Shown: piece after piece, positions 53,516 through 62,390 of the stretch
How the letters are laid out: each line of letters starts with the position of its first letter
Numbering within the stretch: position 1 is the first letter of the stretch
Origin: CAILHX01 sp964511385
GTDB lineage: Bacteria > Pseudomonadota > Gammaproteobacteria > Burkholderiales > Methylophilaceae
DNA length: 64,000 bases
Assembly (NCBI GenBank): GCA_964511385.1
Contig: CAZEFE010000001.1
Span: forward strand, 248,001 to 312,000
Direction of reading: 5' to 3'
Notes under the pieces: model-generated
What the model saw: only the letters and a program-made list of their open reading frames with translations
What the model was told of the DNA's origin: nothing
The model's database searches: none
Program-made: the position numbers and the translations under genes

Positions 53516-55314
53516 GCTTGCCAGTTTGTACCCGTTCAGATGCGATCAAGGCATTTGCTGAAGTTGCGGAGGATTTTTCTGAAACCAAAGCTGCAATTCA
53601 GCAGAGGGAAAGGCATTTCCACGATGCAGTGAAGGTATTGGAATCAGATTTGAAAAAGGCGTGCGCAGACGCTATTGACATACCTTTGTCGGAAGGCCAT
53701 CCGCTTGCAAGTCGCGTAAAAGAATATGTGGGCGAATTCGAGCGGCAAAACAAGGAGTGGCTTGATGGAGTTATCCGCTGGGAGAGAAATACGCAATTTC
53801 GGGAAAAGTTTGATGATTCTTTTTTGGTGTTTGTGTATGGCAAGGTAAAGTCCGGGAAAAGCTCACTGGGAAATTATATCGCCTGGGGGGAGATGGAGCC
53901 GACTACGGAAACGATGGATCGTTATACCGGGCCGCACCCGAATTTTGAGGTGCATGCGCAATCAACCGCGAAAGACGGTGATTTGGAGAATGAGGCGAAA
54001 CAGCGTAGGTATTTCAAGGTCGGTGAAACTGAAACAACAAGTTCAATTCAGACTTTCAGTATTCCAGGGTTGACATGGGTGGATTCGCCAGGCATTCACT
54101 CCATGCAGGGTGAAAATGGCAAACTGGCCAAGGACTACGTATCAAGTGCTGATTTGGTTGTATATACCATGTCGTCTGCTCAGCCGGGTCGTAGATCAGA
54201 CCTGGAGGAAATTTGCCAGCTTCTAGAGCAACAAAAGCCGCTAGTTGTACTACTGACCAGAAGTGACACGACAGATGAAGACTTAGACGAAAATGGCGAC
54301 ATCGTGTCGCATTGGGTGATGAAGCCGCTTGCAGTTCGCCAAGAGCAGAAGAGGTATGTAGAGGCTGAGTTTGACAAGTTGCCTGAAGAGCACAAGCAAT
54401 TGCTGATGACCGAAGTGATGCCAATTTCGGTTGAATGTGCAAGAGCGAATGAAAATTCGCCGCAAACCTTTATTGATAGCGGTATGTCACATTTTCTGGG
54501 GAAAATGTGTGAAATTGCCAAAGGTGACAGTGTTGACCTCAAAAAGAAAACACCCCTCAATAACCTCAAGAATTTTGGTCAGCAGATGCTCCAGAGCCAA
54601 AGTGAATTAGCGAAGCAGTTAACCCGGATAGGGGATTCACTCAAGGAGGCATTACAGGAAATAAATACGGCTGAAGGCTATGTGACAGCAGAGGTCAAGC
54701 GGGCGATGTCAGTAGAAATTGGCATTGCATTGGACGAACATCGCGGTGACAGCACGGCCATCCAAAAAAGGTTGAATGCAAAACTGCAAGAACTGGTTGT
54801 CCAGCACTCAGGGGAAGAACTCGCGAAAGTGTTCAAAAAAATGGATGAGTCGGTTGTCAATGCGTTGGTCTTACCCGATGTGAACTTGCCTGGCTTTCAA
54901 GATGTTTACAAAGAAGTGTCGGTGTCTGATTCAGGAAAGAAACGGGCAATAGGTGGAGGGTTGGCTGCTACGGCAGCAGGAGTGGCGATAGCTAATTTCT
55001 GGAATCCGGCTGGTTGGGGTGCGGCTGCTGTTGCTGCTGCCGCTGCTGCAACCATGATTGCCGGTGCTGTCGGCAGTAAGGTCGGTGAGAGTTTCGCTAG
55101 TGACGAAACCCATCAGGTACGCATTGGCGACAACATTGAAACGGTTGAACAGGAAGCCCATAACATCTATCCCAAACTGGCCGAACAGCTTGTTCATGCA
55201 GTGTTTACTGAATCAGTGGCTGGCGGATTTACTGCAATCCAGAATTTTGTGAAGGACAGCCAAAAAGCACTTGATGATTTTGGTACAACCATTAAAGAGA
55301 AGGTGGTGTCATGA
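53512..55314 (+). CDS. large dynamin-like GTPase A
   Basis: The 600-residue protein has an N-terminal helical region, G1 GKVKSGKSS near 110, G3 DSPG near 190, G4 TRSD near 249, a long helical stalk, and a Gly/Ala-rich hydrophobic segment near 484-520 (AATAAGVAIANFWNPAGWG) that could insert in membrane. This matches bacterial dynamin-like proteins. It overlaps the next dynamin-like gene as ATGA; known bacterial dynamins often act as adjacent pairs. Confidence 0.82.
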   Translation: MSLPVCTRSDAIKAFAEVAEDFSETKAAIQQRERHFHDAVKVLESDLKKACADAIDIPLSEGHPLASRVKEYVGEFERQNKEWLDGVIRWERNTQFREKFDDSFLVFVYGKVKSGKSSLGNYIAWGEMEPTTETMDRYTGPHPNFEVHAQSTAKDGDLENEAKQRRYFKVGETETTSSIQTFSIPGLTWVDSPGIHSMQGENGKLAKDYVSSADLVVYTMSSAQPGRRSDLEEICQLLEQQKPLVVLLTRSDTTDEDLDENGDIVSHWVMKPLAVRQEQKRYVEAEFDKLPEEHKQLLMTEVMPISVECARANENSPQTFIDSGMSHFLGKMCEIAKGDSVDLKKKTPLNNLKNFGQQMLQSQSELAKQLTRIGDSLKEALQEINTAEGYVTAEVKRAMSVEIGIALDEHRGDSTAIQKRLNAKLQELVVQHSGEELAKVFKKMDESVVNALVLPDVNLPGFQDVYKEVSVSDSGKKRAIGGGLAATAAGVAIANFWNPAGWGAAAVAAAAAATMIAGAVGSKVGESFASDETHQVRIGDNIETVEQEAHNIYPKLAEQLVHAVFTESVAGGFTAIQNFVKDSQKALDDFGTTIKEKVVS

Positions 55315-56921
55315 GTAGTGCTGATTTCAATCCGGTTTTTCGAGTGTACGGTGAAAGTGAACCTATACTGAAAAAGTATCTTGCCGCAGATGCAATAGAA
55401 AAAATGAGTAGCCAGATCAAGACTCAGGCAAAAGAAGCTACTCCCGTCATCATGATTTACGGTGTTTACAACGCGGGAAAAAGCACTCTAATCAATGCGC
55501 TTATCGGGCAAGAGGATGCGCCGGTTGCTGACATACCAACAACGGATCGGGTTGACCCTTATGCGTGGAATGGCTTTGAGTTGCTGGATACGCCGGGGAT
55601 AGATGCGCCCATAGAACATGAGTTTGTGACGCACGAGCAATTGGAAAGAACCGATGTAGTGGTGTTTGTGCTGAGCAGTCAGGGCACATCAGAGGAGCTT
55701 AAGCCCTTTGAATTGATGGTTGATCTGGTTAAAAGGGAACGGCGCGTCATGATCGTGGTGAATAACAAAACCGCGCTGAGCCCAACAAGTGTCGAGTATG
55801 TTGCCGTTAAGGATAAAATTTGTGCCAACCTGCAGAATGTGGCTAGTCTGGCGGGTTACGCAGGAAACATCGTTGAAGTAGTGCCTATAGAGATGGTTAA
55901 TGCGCAGTCGGCACTAAAAGCCAAGCTAAAAAACAAACCTACATTATTAAGCCACAGCAGACTGCCCGTTCTCGAATCAAAACTGACGGAGTTTCTGAAA
56001 GAGACTTCGGCTGCGCATGTGTTGAGCAGACTGGCAGCGGATGTTAAGCGGATGATGAATGAAGCAGGTGAGGCCATTTCTGAAAAACTAAGAAATTCGG
56101 ACGCGGCTAAACAAGATCAGGTTCAGCAACGTCTGGAACACGAACGCTCTTTAATTGAGGCTGAGGTGCTTGCCGAAATACATCAAGCAGGCAGGGAGAT
56201 GCGGAGAGAAGTGCGTGACGTTCTGCAAGAAACCCGTGATCAAGACGCCCTTGAAATTGCCACGGACCAGCTTATCGAGACTCACGGCGAGAGAGTTCAG
56301 AAAAAAATGGAAAATGCCTTGACTCGCTTTGCAATCAAGCTGGAACGGATTTCTGAAGAGCTTGATTTAGGTGATTATGAAACACGGCAGATTGATGCCG
56401 ACGGCTCGCTGAAGGTGATAAATAGCGGAGAAGATTCTTCACCGTCAAAATCACCTATTGATTTGAAGCTACCAGATTTGAAAGATGTATTATCAAACAT
56501 GAAGAAAGAGCATATTGAATTTGCCCTAAAAACTGGCAAAGAAGTTTTCCCTAAAATATTCAAAGGGATCGGACCAAAAACAATGGAAAAATGGGCAGGT
56601 AAGGGGGTGAAACTTGCCAAATGGGCTGGTCCCCTGCTTGATGGAGTAATGGCTATAAAAGACTACTACGATGCTGATAAAGAAATGCAAAATCAAATTG
56701 TAGAAAAACAGCGATATTTGCAACAAATTGAAGATGCTACTGAGCAGTTCTCCGTTACCTTTGTGGAGCAAGCCAAGGCGGTTGTTTTAGATGGTGTGGC
56801 AAAAGCTTTTGAACCTGCATTCGATCAGCTAAAGCAGCTTCGGGCCATGCTGGCTGATGAGACGCAGCAACTTGTCAATGATCGTGAGTTCCTGCGTGAG
56901 CAAGCTAGTCTGCTTGCTTAG
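55311..56921 (+). CDS. large dynamin-like GTPase B
   Basis: The 536-residue protein has G1 GVYNAGKST near 51, G3 DTPG near 93 and G4 NNKT near 152, then long coiled-coil helices (about 245-330 and 440-530). A moderately hydrophobic patch (KLAKWAGPLLDGVMAIKDYY) may contact membrane. It resembles LeoA-type bacterial dynamins. With GTPase A it likely forms a hetero-oligomer that remodels or seals membranes. Confidence 0.82.
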   Translation: MSSADFNPVFRVYGESEPILKKYLAADAIEKMSSQIKTQAKEATPVIMIYGVYNAGKSTLINALIGQEDAPVADIPTTDRVDPYAWNGFELLDTPGIDAPIEHEFVTHEQLERTDVVVFVLSSQGTSEELKPFELMVDLVKRERRVMIVVNNKTALSPTSVEYVAVKDKICANLQNVASLAGYAGNIVEVVPIEMVNAQSALKAKLKNKPTLLSHSRLPVLESKLTEFLKETSAAHVLSRLAADVKRMMNEAGEAISEKLRNSDAAKQDQVQQRLEHERSLIEAEVLAEIHQAGREMRREVRDVLQETRDQDALEIATDQLIETHGERVQKKMENALTRFAIKLERISEELDLGDYETRQIDADGSLKVINSGEDSSPSKSPIDLKLPDLKDVLSNMKKEHIEFALKTGKEVFPKIFKGIGPKTMEKWAGKGVKLAKWAGPLLDGVMAIKDYYDADKEMQNQIVEKQRYLQQIEDATEQFSVTFVEQAKAVVLDGVAKAFEPAFDQLKQLRAMLADETQQLVNDREFLREQASLLA

Positions 56922-56946
56922 GTTGTTTTGAGTAAGAAAGAATAAT

Positions 56947-57156
56947 ATGCCCATCCATCCATCCCCCACTACCTACACCTGCCCCGCCTGCGGCTGGTCT
57001 AAAACTGTCACCCCGCAAAGCGACGCGCTGATGCCGGGGGATGTTTTCGAGATTTGCCCAAAGTGCGGGCATGCGCCGCTGGATTGCCGTGAGGCTTCCG
57101 CTCTGCAAGGCGCGTTGACTGATCTGGTGCGCAATATCAAAAAAGTCCTGAGCTAG
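56947..57156 (+). CDS. small zinc-ribbon protein
   Basis: The 69-residue protein has two CxxC knuckles (CPACG and CPKCG) about 35 residues apart, forming one zinc ribbon, then a short helix. It follows GTPase B by 25 bases and may be the last gene of that operon. A more GC-rich composition than its neighbours leaves separate origin possible. Confidence 0.7.
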   Translation: MPIHPSPTTYTCPACGWSKTVTPQSDALMPGDVFEICPKCGHAPLDCREASALQGALTDLVRNIKKVLS

Positions 57157-57278
57157 TAAAAAACAATTGCTTATTCACGTTAGTTCGATGGAGTGTGAAT
57201 CCTTATGTAATTTCCTGGCGAGACTTTAACCAAACTAAAAATATCTCAAGACTATAAGGGGTTCGATCTGGTTGCTGA

Positions 57279-57659
57279 TTAAATATTGACGTACTGAAAG
57301 TTGCATTTGGCGCATTGGTAGTGACTATCTCTCGCCAGTTGATAAGCTGGTAAATGAAAGATTTTGGCAATCTTTTCAACTTCTGCTTTTGTCACACATT
57401 TATCTGCATATAGTTTGAATTGACGTTCAGCACTGAAAAAAACCACCCGACCACGAGGAAAGCAGTCATAAGGGTGGCTTTTGAAAAGGGCCTCCATCGA
57501 GTTTGCCGGTTGTAGCGCTTCCCAGAAATCGTAATGTCCGCTATAACCATAAGTATCTCCATAGGGTTCGGCCCCTTCAACTACGACCATATCAATGAGT
57601 GGGGTGCCATTAACCCAAAAGAAAATCCCAACGCAAGGTTGTTCATAGTTCATAAACAT
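57279..57659 (-). CDS. unknown protein, last gene of the AAA/nuclease operon
   Basis: The 126-residue protein contains HPYDCFPRGRVVFFSAERQF, a pattern I associate with small uncharacterised proteins, and a C-terminal CAKC motif that may bind metal. It lies eight bases after the preceding gene on the minus strand, so it is probably co-transcribed. No function can be assigned. Confidence 0.65.
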   Translation of the reverse strand: MFMNYEQPCVGIFFWVNGTPLIDMVVVEGAEPYGDTYGYSGHYDFWEALQPANSMEALFKSHPYDCFPRGRVVFFSAERQFKLYADKCVTKAEVEKIAKIFHLPAYQLARDSHYQCAKCNFQYVNI

Positions 57660-57667
57660 TGCCCAGA

Positions 57668-58333
57668 TTAGTTGGTGTTCTGAGTTAACAACGGATTGAG
57701 CATATCCTTGAACTGAGCAATATAGTCGTCAGAGACGCCTCGGGAGCCAGTTGGGTGGGGCAGGCAGATTACGGTGGAATTTGGCCACTCTTGAACGAGA
57801 ACCTTGAATACCTTACCACCATTAACGGCTGGTCTACGGTGTGTTACTGCATTGCCCGGGCGACTCCCAAGTACAGATTCTACTTCTGCGCGAATGCGAA
57901 TGTCGTTCAATGCTTCAATCAGATTTGCCCCGAATAAGAGCATGATTCGTGGCTTTCTCATTGAAACGAGACTTAAAAAGCTTTTTGAATTTTCGACTAA
58001 CAGATCGACCGGGCCAGAGTTGCTTCGGTTTTGAACATCCAGCCAGTTGGTCTGAAAATAGGAATGTTCAACATATGTCATCCTTGCTGTGTCAGACTCA
58101 AGTGATATTCCCCATAAGGCTAGCCAGTGCAAAACTCGTTTTCTGAATTTGTCCGTTTTTCTGACGGTTGGATCAGGAAAGTATGATTTCTCCTCTAAGT
58201 TTTCCGCGGTGTTATCAGATTCATTTTTTTCATCATCCAGCGAGAATCCAAAGTCAATCCCGCAGACCATAATTCCCCGGTTCAAATTTTCAGGGGAGTC
58301 TTTCGTGACAACCTGATGCGTAACATTCATCAT
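57668..58333 (-). CDS. possible uracil-DNA-glycosylase-fold protein
   Basis: The 221-residue protein has RGIMVCGIDFGFS near the N-terminus, PRIMLLFGANLIEAL in the middle and ICLPHPTGSRGVSDDYI near the end. This spacing resembles UDG-superfamily proteins (a Gly-rich motif A, a hydrophobic strand, and an HP-containing motif B), but catalytic residues are not clearly those of a known class. It is 39 bases downstream of the AAA gene. DNA-base recognition or sensing is a plausible role. Confidence 0.5.
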   Translation of the reverse strand: MMNVTHQVVTKDSPENLNRGIMVCGIDFGFSLDDEKNESDNTAENLEEKSYFPDPTVRKTDKFRKRVLHWLALWGISLESDTARMTYVEHSYFQTNWLDVQNRSNSGPVDLLVENSKSFLSLVSMRKPRIMLLFGANLIEALNDIRIRAEVESVLGSRPGNAVTHRRPAVNGGKVFKVLVQEWPNSTVICLPHPTGSRGVSDDYIAQFKDMLNPLLTQNTN

Positions 58334-58372
58334 GAATTTTTCTTTCGGTGTTCGATAAACTAATTATGGATT

Positions 58373-60484
58373 CTATGCCGCAAATCCCATCTGGATTGAT
58401 TTCCCCCCATTTTTAATCTCGCTGTTTTGCGTTAATTCTTCCAACAGTTCAGCAGGGGTAGGTACTTTATTTATAACTGCAAAACGATCCGCAGCAGCGC
58501 TGAAGTCACCAGGCGTCAAATTTCTTAATCGGGCTAATACATGATGATATTTTTGCCTTGAGAAACCGTCCGGTGTGGAACCTCCAAGCTGTTGGATAGT
58601 TTCCTGAAACAGGATTTCGGTCTGCTCCAGCCTCAAGTAGTCAAATTTGATCTTGAAGGTAAATCGACGCATTGCGGCTGGATCCAGGTGCTCCATAAAA
58701 TTCGTGGCGCAGATGAACAATCCCTGGAAGTTTTCCATCCTGGTGAGTAATTCATTCACCTGGGTCAGCTCCCAAGACCGCTGGGCGCCACGTCTGTCCT
58801 GAAGAAAACTGTCTGCTTCATCCAGCAACAGGATGGCTTCATCCCTTGTGGCTTCAACAAACATCTCGTGCAGGTTTTTCTCGGTTTCCCCCAACCACAT
58901 GGACATCAAATCCGAGGCGCGTTTCAGCATCAGGGGGCGATCGGCTTGTTTCGACAGGTAATGGGCGAATGCTGTCTTGCCACTCCCTGGCGGCCCAAAC
59001 AGTAATATCCGCCCACGCCCTGTACTGGCTAGACTGCTGGCAACCGAGACCATGTCTGTGCTGGTATTGAGCCAGTCGAGCCTGTATTCTCTTGGCTCAG
59101 GATAAGCGTCGCCCACGATCAGGTTAAGCGCACTACGCCTTTCATTCATCTGACTATCAAAACTGGACTGAACATCTGTTGCCTCACGGAGACCTGAACT
59201 ACGGATCACCCGCAGTGCGCGCTTGGTAATGGCTGGAGTTAGGTCGGTTTCGCCGGCCTTTTTTTCCAGCCACCTTGACTCGACTGGTAGCCCCTTAAAC
59301 TCACATTCAAGCAGTTCTTTTCGTTTCGACCTGGTAGGGACTTTTACCTCCAGAACAATGTCAAAGCGCCTGACCAAAGCAGGGTCCAGGTGCCAGACTT
59401 CATTTGAAATCCAGATCGCTGGCACCGGATTATTCTCTACCAGTTGATTCAGCCAGGCCTTGTCATCAAAACCCGGTCTTTCCAGTAATTTTGGTTTTGG
59501 TAAAACATCCTCAATTTCATCGAAAATAACCAGTCCATTCTTGCCAAAGCGCAACATGTTCTGCAGCAGCATGAAGCCTCTAAAACGGGCGTGTAGCCAG
59601 CCAAAAATTTCATCATGGGTTTGTCCTGGATTTGTTGAAACCTCATATGCTTTCATCGCCAGTTCTCTGGCAAAAGCACGGGCAAGTTCTGTCTTGCCCA
59701 CTCCGGGTTTGCCGTGCAGCAGAATGTTGACGCCCTTGCAACGGTTCTGGCTTGATTGCGCAAGATGCCCAAGTATCAGGTTGATTTCGTCTTTATGGTG
59801 CGGAAAAGCTGTAGTTGACAGATCAGCGCGTGGGGCTTTGGTGATGACGAAACCAAGCATTGCATCCACAGTTTTAAAAGGGCGGTTCAATGCACTGATT
59901 AGACCTGGCAGTATCATCAGTTTGGATTCAAACTTCTTTTCCAGTCCTCGGGCAAGGGTCAACAACCCGGATCCGCAAAGCTTTCCATTCGGCAGGAGTG
60001 CATCCTCCACCTCTTTTTCTGATCGTTTCAACGCAGCTGAAAGAGTTCTGAATAGCACCGGCTCCAGCCATTGGTAGCCAACACACTTATTGATGGTTAC
60101 TTCTAATCCGCCATGCAACCTGAACACCACTCTAAAAGCCAGTATTTCACGCTCAATCGTATTCAACCGGAATCTGTCTCCCAGACGTCTGAGGTTAATG
60201 GCGATATTCCCGTAGATACTGGGCTTTTTTGCCTCATATTTGGCAAGTTCTTCAGCGACGATGGTCATAAAATCCAGCTTTATTTCGCTTTTGTCATCAA
60301 TGGTGTTTCCGATGTGCTGAGACAAGAGCATCCTAAGATGCTGGGGTGAGGCATCCTCTGTTCCATCCAGTGTGGCAGCGCCAGCGGCATACAGCCGGAG
60401 TGTCCATAACCAGCCTATATCAGAGGTGAACGAGTTGGTGTTAACGGTGGGGTTATACCCCAGGACAAGATGGAAGGAATTCAT
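58373..60484 (-). CDS. double-AAA ATPase
   Basis: The 703-residue protein has an N-terminal helical region of about 240 residues and two AAA modules: Walker A GKPGVGKT near 258 with Walker B LVIFDEIED near 318, then GPPGSGKT near 497 with ILLLDEADS near 551. Arg residues typical of AAA fingers follow (VRRFD, MRRFTF). Both sites look competent. It would form a ring that remodels protein or nucleic-acid complexes. It is 78 bases after the WYL regulator. Confidence 0.88.
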   Translation of the reverse strand: MNSFHLVLGYNPTVNTNSFTSDIGWLWTLRLYAAGAATLDGTEDASPQHLRMLLSQHIGNTIDDKSEIKLDFMTIVAEELAKYEAKKPSIYGNIAINLRRLGDRFRLNTIEREILAFRVVFRLHGGLEVTINKCVGYQWLEPVLFRTLSAALKRSEKEVEDALLPNGKLCGSGLLTLARGLEKKFESKLMILPGLISALNRPFKTVDAMLGFVITKAPRADLSTTAFPHHKDEINLILGHLAQSSQNRCKGVNILLHGKPGVGKTELARAFARELAMKAYEVSTNPGQTHDEIFGWLHARFRGFMLLQNMLRFGKNGLVIFDEIEDVLPKPKLLERPGFDDKAWLNQLVENNPVPAIWISNEVWHLDPALVRRFDIVLEVKVPTRSKRKELLECEFKGLPVESRWLEKKAGETDLTPAITKRALRVIRSSGLREATDVQSSFDSQMNERRSALNLIVGDAYPEPREYRLDWLNTSTDMVSVASSLASTGRGRILLFGPPGSGKTAFAHYLSKQADRPLMLKRASDLMSMWLGETEKNLHEMFVEATRDEAILLLDEADSFLQDRRGAQRSWELTQVNELLTRMENFQGLFICATNFMEHLDPAAMRRFTFKIKFDYLRLEQTEILFQETIQQLGGSTPDGFSRQKYHHVLARLRNLTPGDFSAAADRFAVINKVPTPAELLEELTQNSEIKNGGKSIQMGFAA

Positions 60485-60562
60485 TTTGACTTTACTCCTT
60501 GACTGAAGGGTGTGTGCAGTCTAAAAGGAGTGTGCGACGAATTGCGTCGCTAAGAATGGAGG

Positions 60563-61573
60563 CTAATCCGGTTGGTAAACCCTGTGCATTTGCAGAATGG
60601 TTTCGGCAATTTCAGCACGCAATTCGGGCGGCTCCAGCACCTCTACACCACTTCCCATGCCAAGCAGCCACCACATGAGTTGAGGAGTATCCGCCAGTGT
60701 CGCAGTCACGATTTTGTCACCCTCTGGCATTTCCTGTATTTGCTGATCCTCGCTCAATGGGGTCTCGAAGAGGTGCTCACCACTTTCATGTGTGAATTTA
60801 GCCTTGAGTCTTAGCATGCTGCCATCGCCAAAGCCAAAACGCCCTTTGGCAATTTCGGTATCAATGTCAAAACCTTCGGGTGCGTGGCTCTCTGCATCAA
60901 GAATTTCCGCTGAAGTGATACGGTGCATGGCAAGGTTCCGCAGGTCTTCATAATCGAATACGCGGGTAAGTAAGTAGATCAGTCCGCCTCGCTGAATTAA
61001 TGCGAGAGGATGTACGCGGTACTCATTAGCCTCTGTTTCCCCTCGTTTTAGATAACTTATCTGCAATTGCTTTTCATTGAGCAAAGCTTCTGATACTGCC
61101 CGGTGTACTTCTGCCTTGATGGCTGGGGCTATCAACGGCTGGGCGGGGGGTACAGTTCGTACCTTGTTGGGCCAGGCGCGCACATGCGCCGATTTTGGAA
61201 TTGCAGAAAGATGTTGTCTGGCAGCTTTGAAATGGGGTTCGAGAACGAAGCGAGTTGAGGCTGGCAGTAATGCTGTCAGATATTGCTCCACCATGAGCAT
61301 GGCTAACGCTTCATTGTTACCCAGGCCAGGCAGATCAAAGGAGGGCGCATCCTTTTGCCAACTCCAACCATGAGGTTTGCTTCTGTCATCCACAGTTAAG
61401 GGAAATGCCAGAGATAGATCAACCAGGTCTCGCTCAACAGTGCGCTTGGTGACATTCAGGTCTTCCGCATCCAGTTTTGCCTTGATCTGGGATGCAGTAA
61501 TCTTGGCTGGATAACGTGGAATCCAGCGCAGCATCTGCCATTGGCGGAGCAGGGTTTCGTGGTTGGAAGGCAT
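60563..61573 (-). CDS. WYL-domain transcriptional regulator of the AAA operon
   Basis: The 336-residue protein has an N-terminal winged HTH (LNVTKRTVERDLVDLS), a WYL domain (LQISYLKRG, YRVHPLALIQRGGLIYLLTR) and a C-terminal WCX-like domain. It lies four bases after the nuclease-like gene and before the AAA gene. Known WYL regulators of this layout repress phage-defence operons until damage or infection; the palindromes at 62310-62340 are candidate operators. Confidence 0.9.
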   Translation of the reverse strand: MPSNHETLLRQWQMLRWIPRYPAKITASQIKAKLDAEDLNVTKRTVERDLVDLSLAFPLTVDDRSKPHGWSWQKDAPSFDLPGLGNNEALAMLMVEQYLTALLPASTRFVLEPHFKAARQHLSAIPKSAHVRAWPNKVRTVPPAQPLIAPAIKAEVHRAVSEALLNEKQLQISYLKRGETEANEYRVHPLALIQRGGLIYLLTRVFDYEDLRNLAMHRITSAEILDAESHAPEGFDIDTEIAKGRFGFGDGSMLRLKAKFTHESGEHLFETPLSEDQQIQEMPEGDKIVTATLADTPQLMWWLLGMGSGVEVLEPPELRAEIAETILQMHRVYQPD

Positions 61574-61577
61574 GAAG

Positions 61578-62210
61578 TTAAATTTGTTTTCTGCTACTGA
61601 GGATACTCTCGATCATATCTTTTGTTTTCTTATCAAAAATGTTGAACAAGTCAGAGTCCCGAGCCTTTTCAAGCACATCTTCCCAAAGGATAAATTTTTC
61701 TTGCCTTTCGACTAGCCTACGCCAATCTCCCTTAGTTTCATGGCCCAGCGATAGCAAGTAATAGAAGTCAACCTCCCAGTTATTACTTTTCAAGTGCTTT
61801 GTCAGTTCAGAATAGCGGTCTATATTTCTTTGTGCATTGGCACCAAAGGTTTTAGTTTCAATAAAGATGACTTTACGTTCATTCGGCTGAATGAACGTGA
61901 TATCGGGACGAAGAGACAGATATTTATTATCCCAGTCAGCCTCGAACATTTTTGCATTCAATTTGGCATCCGCAGCCATGCTTTGATATGAAAACCCTTC
62001 GAAAGAAACAACATTGCCATTATTTTTTCGAGCAATTGCATCCTCTTCGTTCGAGTAAAAGGGTAGTTCTAAGGGGCTATTAGTCTCTTGTTTCAGAAGC
62101 GCAAGCATGGTGAAAAATGCTGTCCACCATGATTCCGAGTTATAGAATTTTTTCTCCCTGTCTTCAGGTGACTTTTGGAACAAATATGTCGCATTATTTT
62201 CTGTTGCCAT
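61578..62210 (-). CDS. PD-(D/E)XK-like nuclease, first gene of the AAA operon
   Basis: The ATG at 62210 follows AGAGGACA. The 210-residue protein has RPDITFIQ and VIFIETKTFG: D103, E118 and K120 form the PD-D/ExK pattern of a restriction-endonuclease-fold enzyme. The rest has no recognised domain. First in a five-gene minus-strand run with a WYL regulator four bases downstream. It is the most likely effector or DNA-processing subunit. Confidence 0.65.
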   Translation of the reverse strand: MATENNATYLFQKSPEDREKKFYNSESWWTAFFTMLALLKQETNSPLELPFYSNEEDAIARKNNGNVVSFEGFSYQSMAADAKLNAKMFEADWDNKYLSLRPDITFIQPNERKVIFIETKTFGANAQRNIDRYSELTKHLKSNNWEVDFYYLLSLGHETKGDWRRLVERQEKFILWEDVLEKARDSDLFNIFDKKTKDMIESILSSRKQI

Positions 62211-62309
62211 AATCAATGTCCTCTTAATTTCTTGGTGCGAATAGCATAATTAAGCGTTGTTAACTTGCCCATAATACTAACCTGTGAGGTTGTGTTTTAT
62301 ATGGAATGA

Positions 62310-62340
62310 GCATGACATGCTATTGCGACATATTATGTCG
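62310..62340. promoter_or_regulatory. twin palindromes in the divergent promoter region
   Basis: GCATG-A-CATGC (62310-62320) and CGACATA-T-TATGTCG (62326-62340) are perfect palindromes five bases apart, sharing the word GACAT. They sit in the 180-base gap between the nuclease/WYL operon and the DUF2779 gene. Binding by the WYL regulator is a reasonable inference. Confidence 0.6.
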
Positions 62341-62390
62341 TAACTGGATGGAAAAATACCAACTCTTACATCACGGGGATGGATTGAAAA

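Noticed and set aside
51500..56921. Naming the dynamin genes leoA, leoB or leoC
   Set aside because: The GTPase motifs and pairing fit bacterial dynamins in general, but orthology to the E. coli Leo proteins cannot be shown from sequence reading alone.
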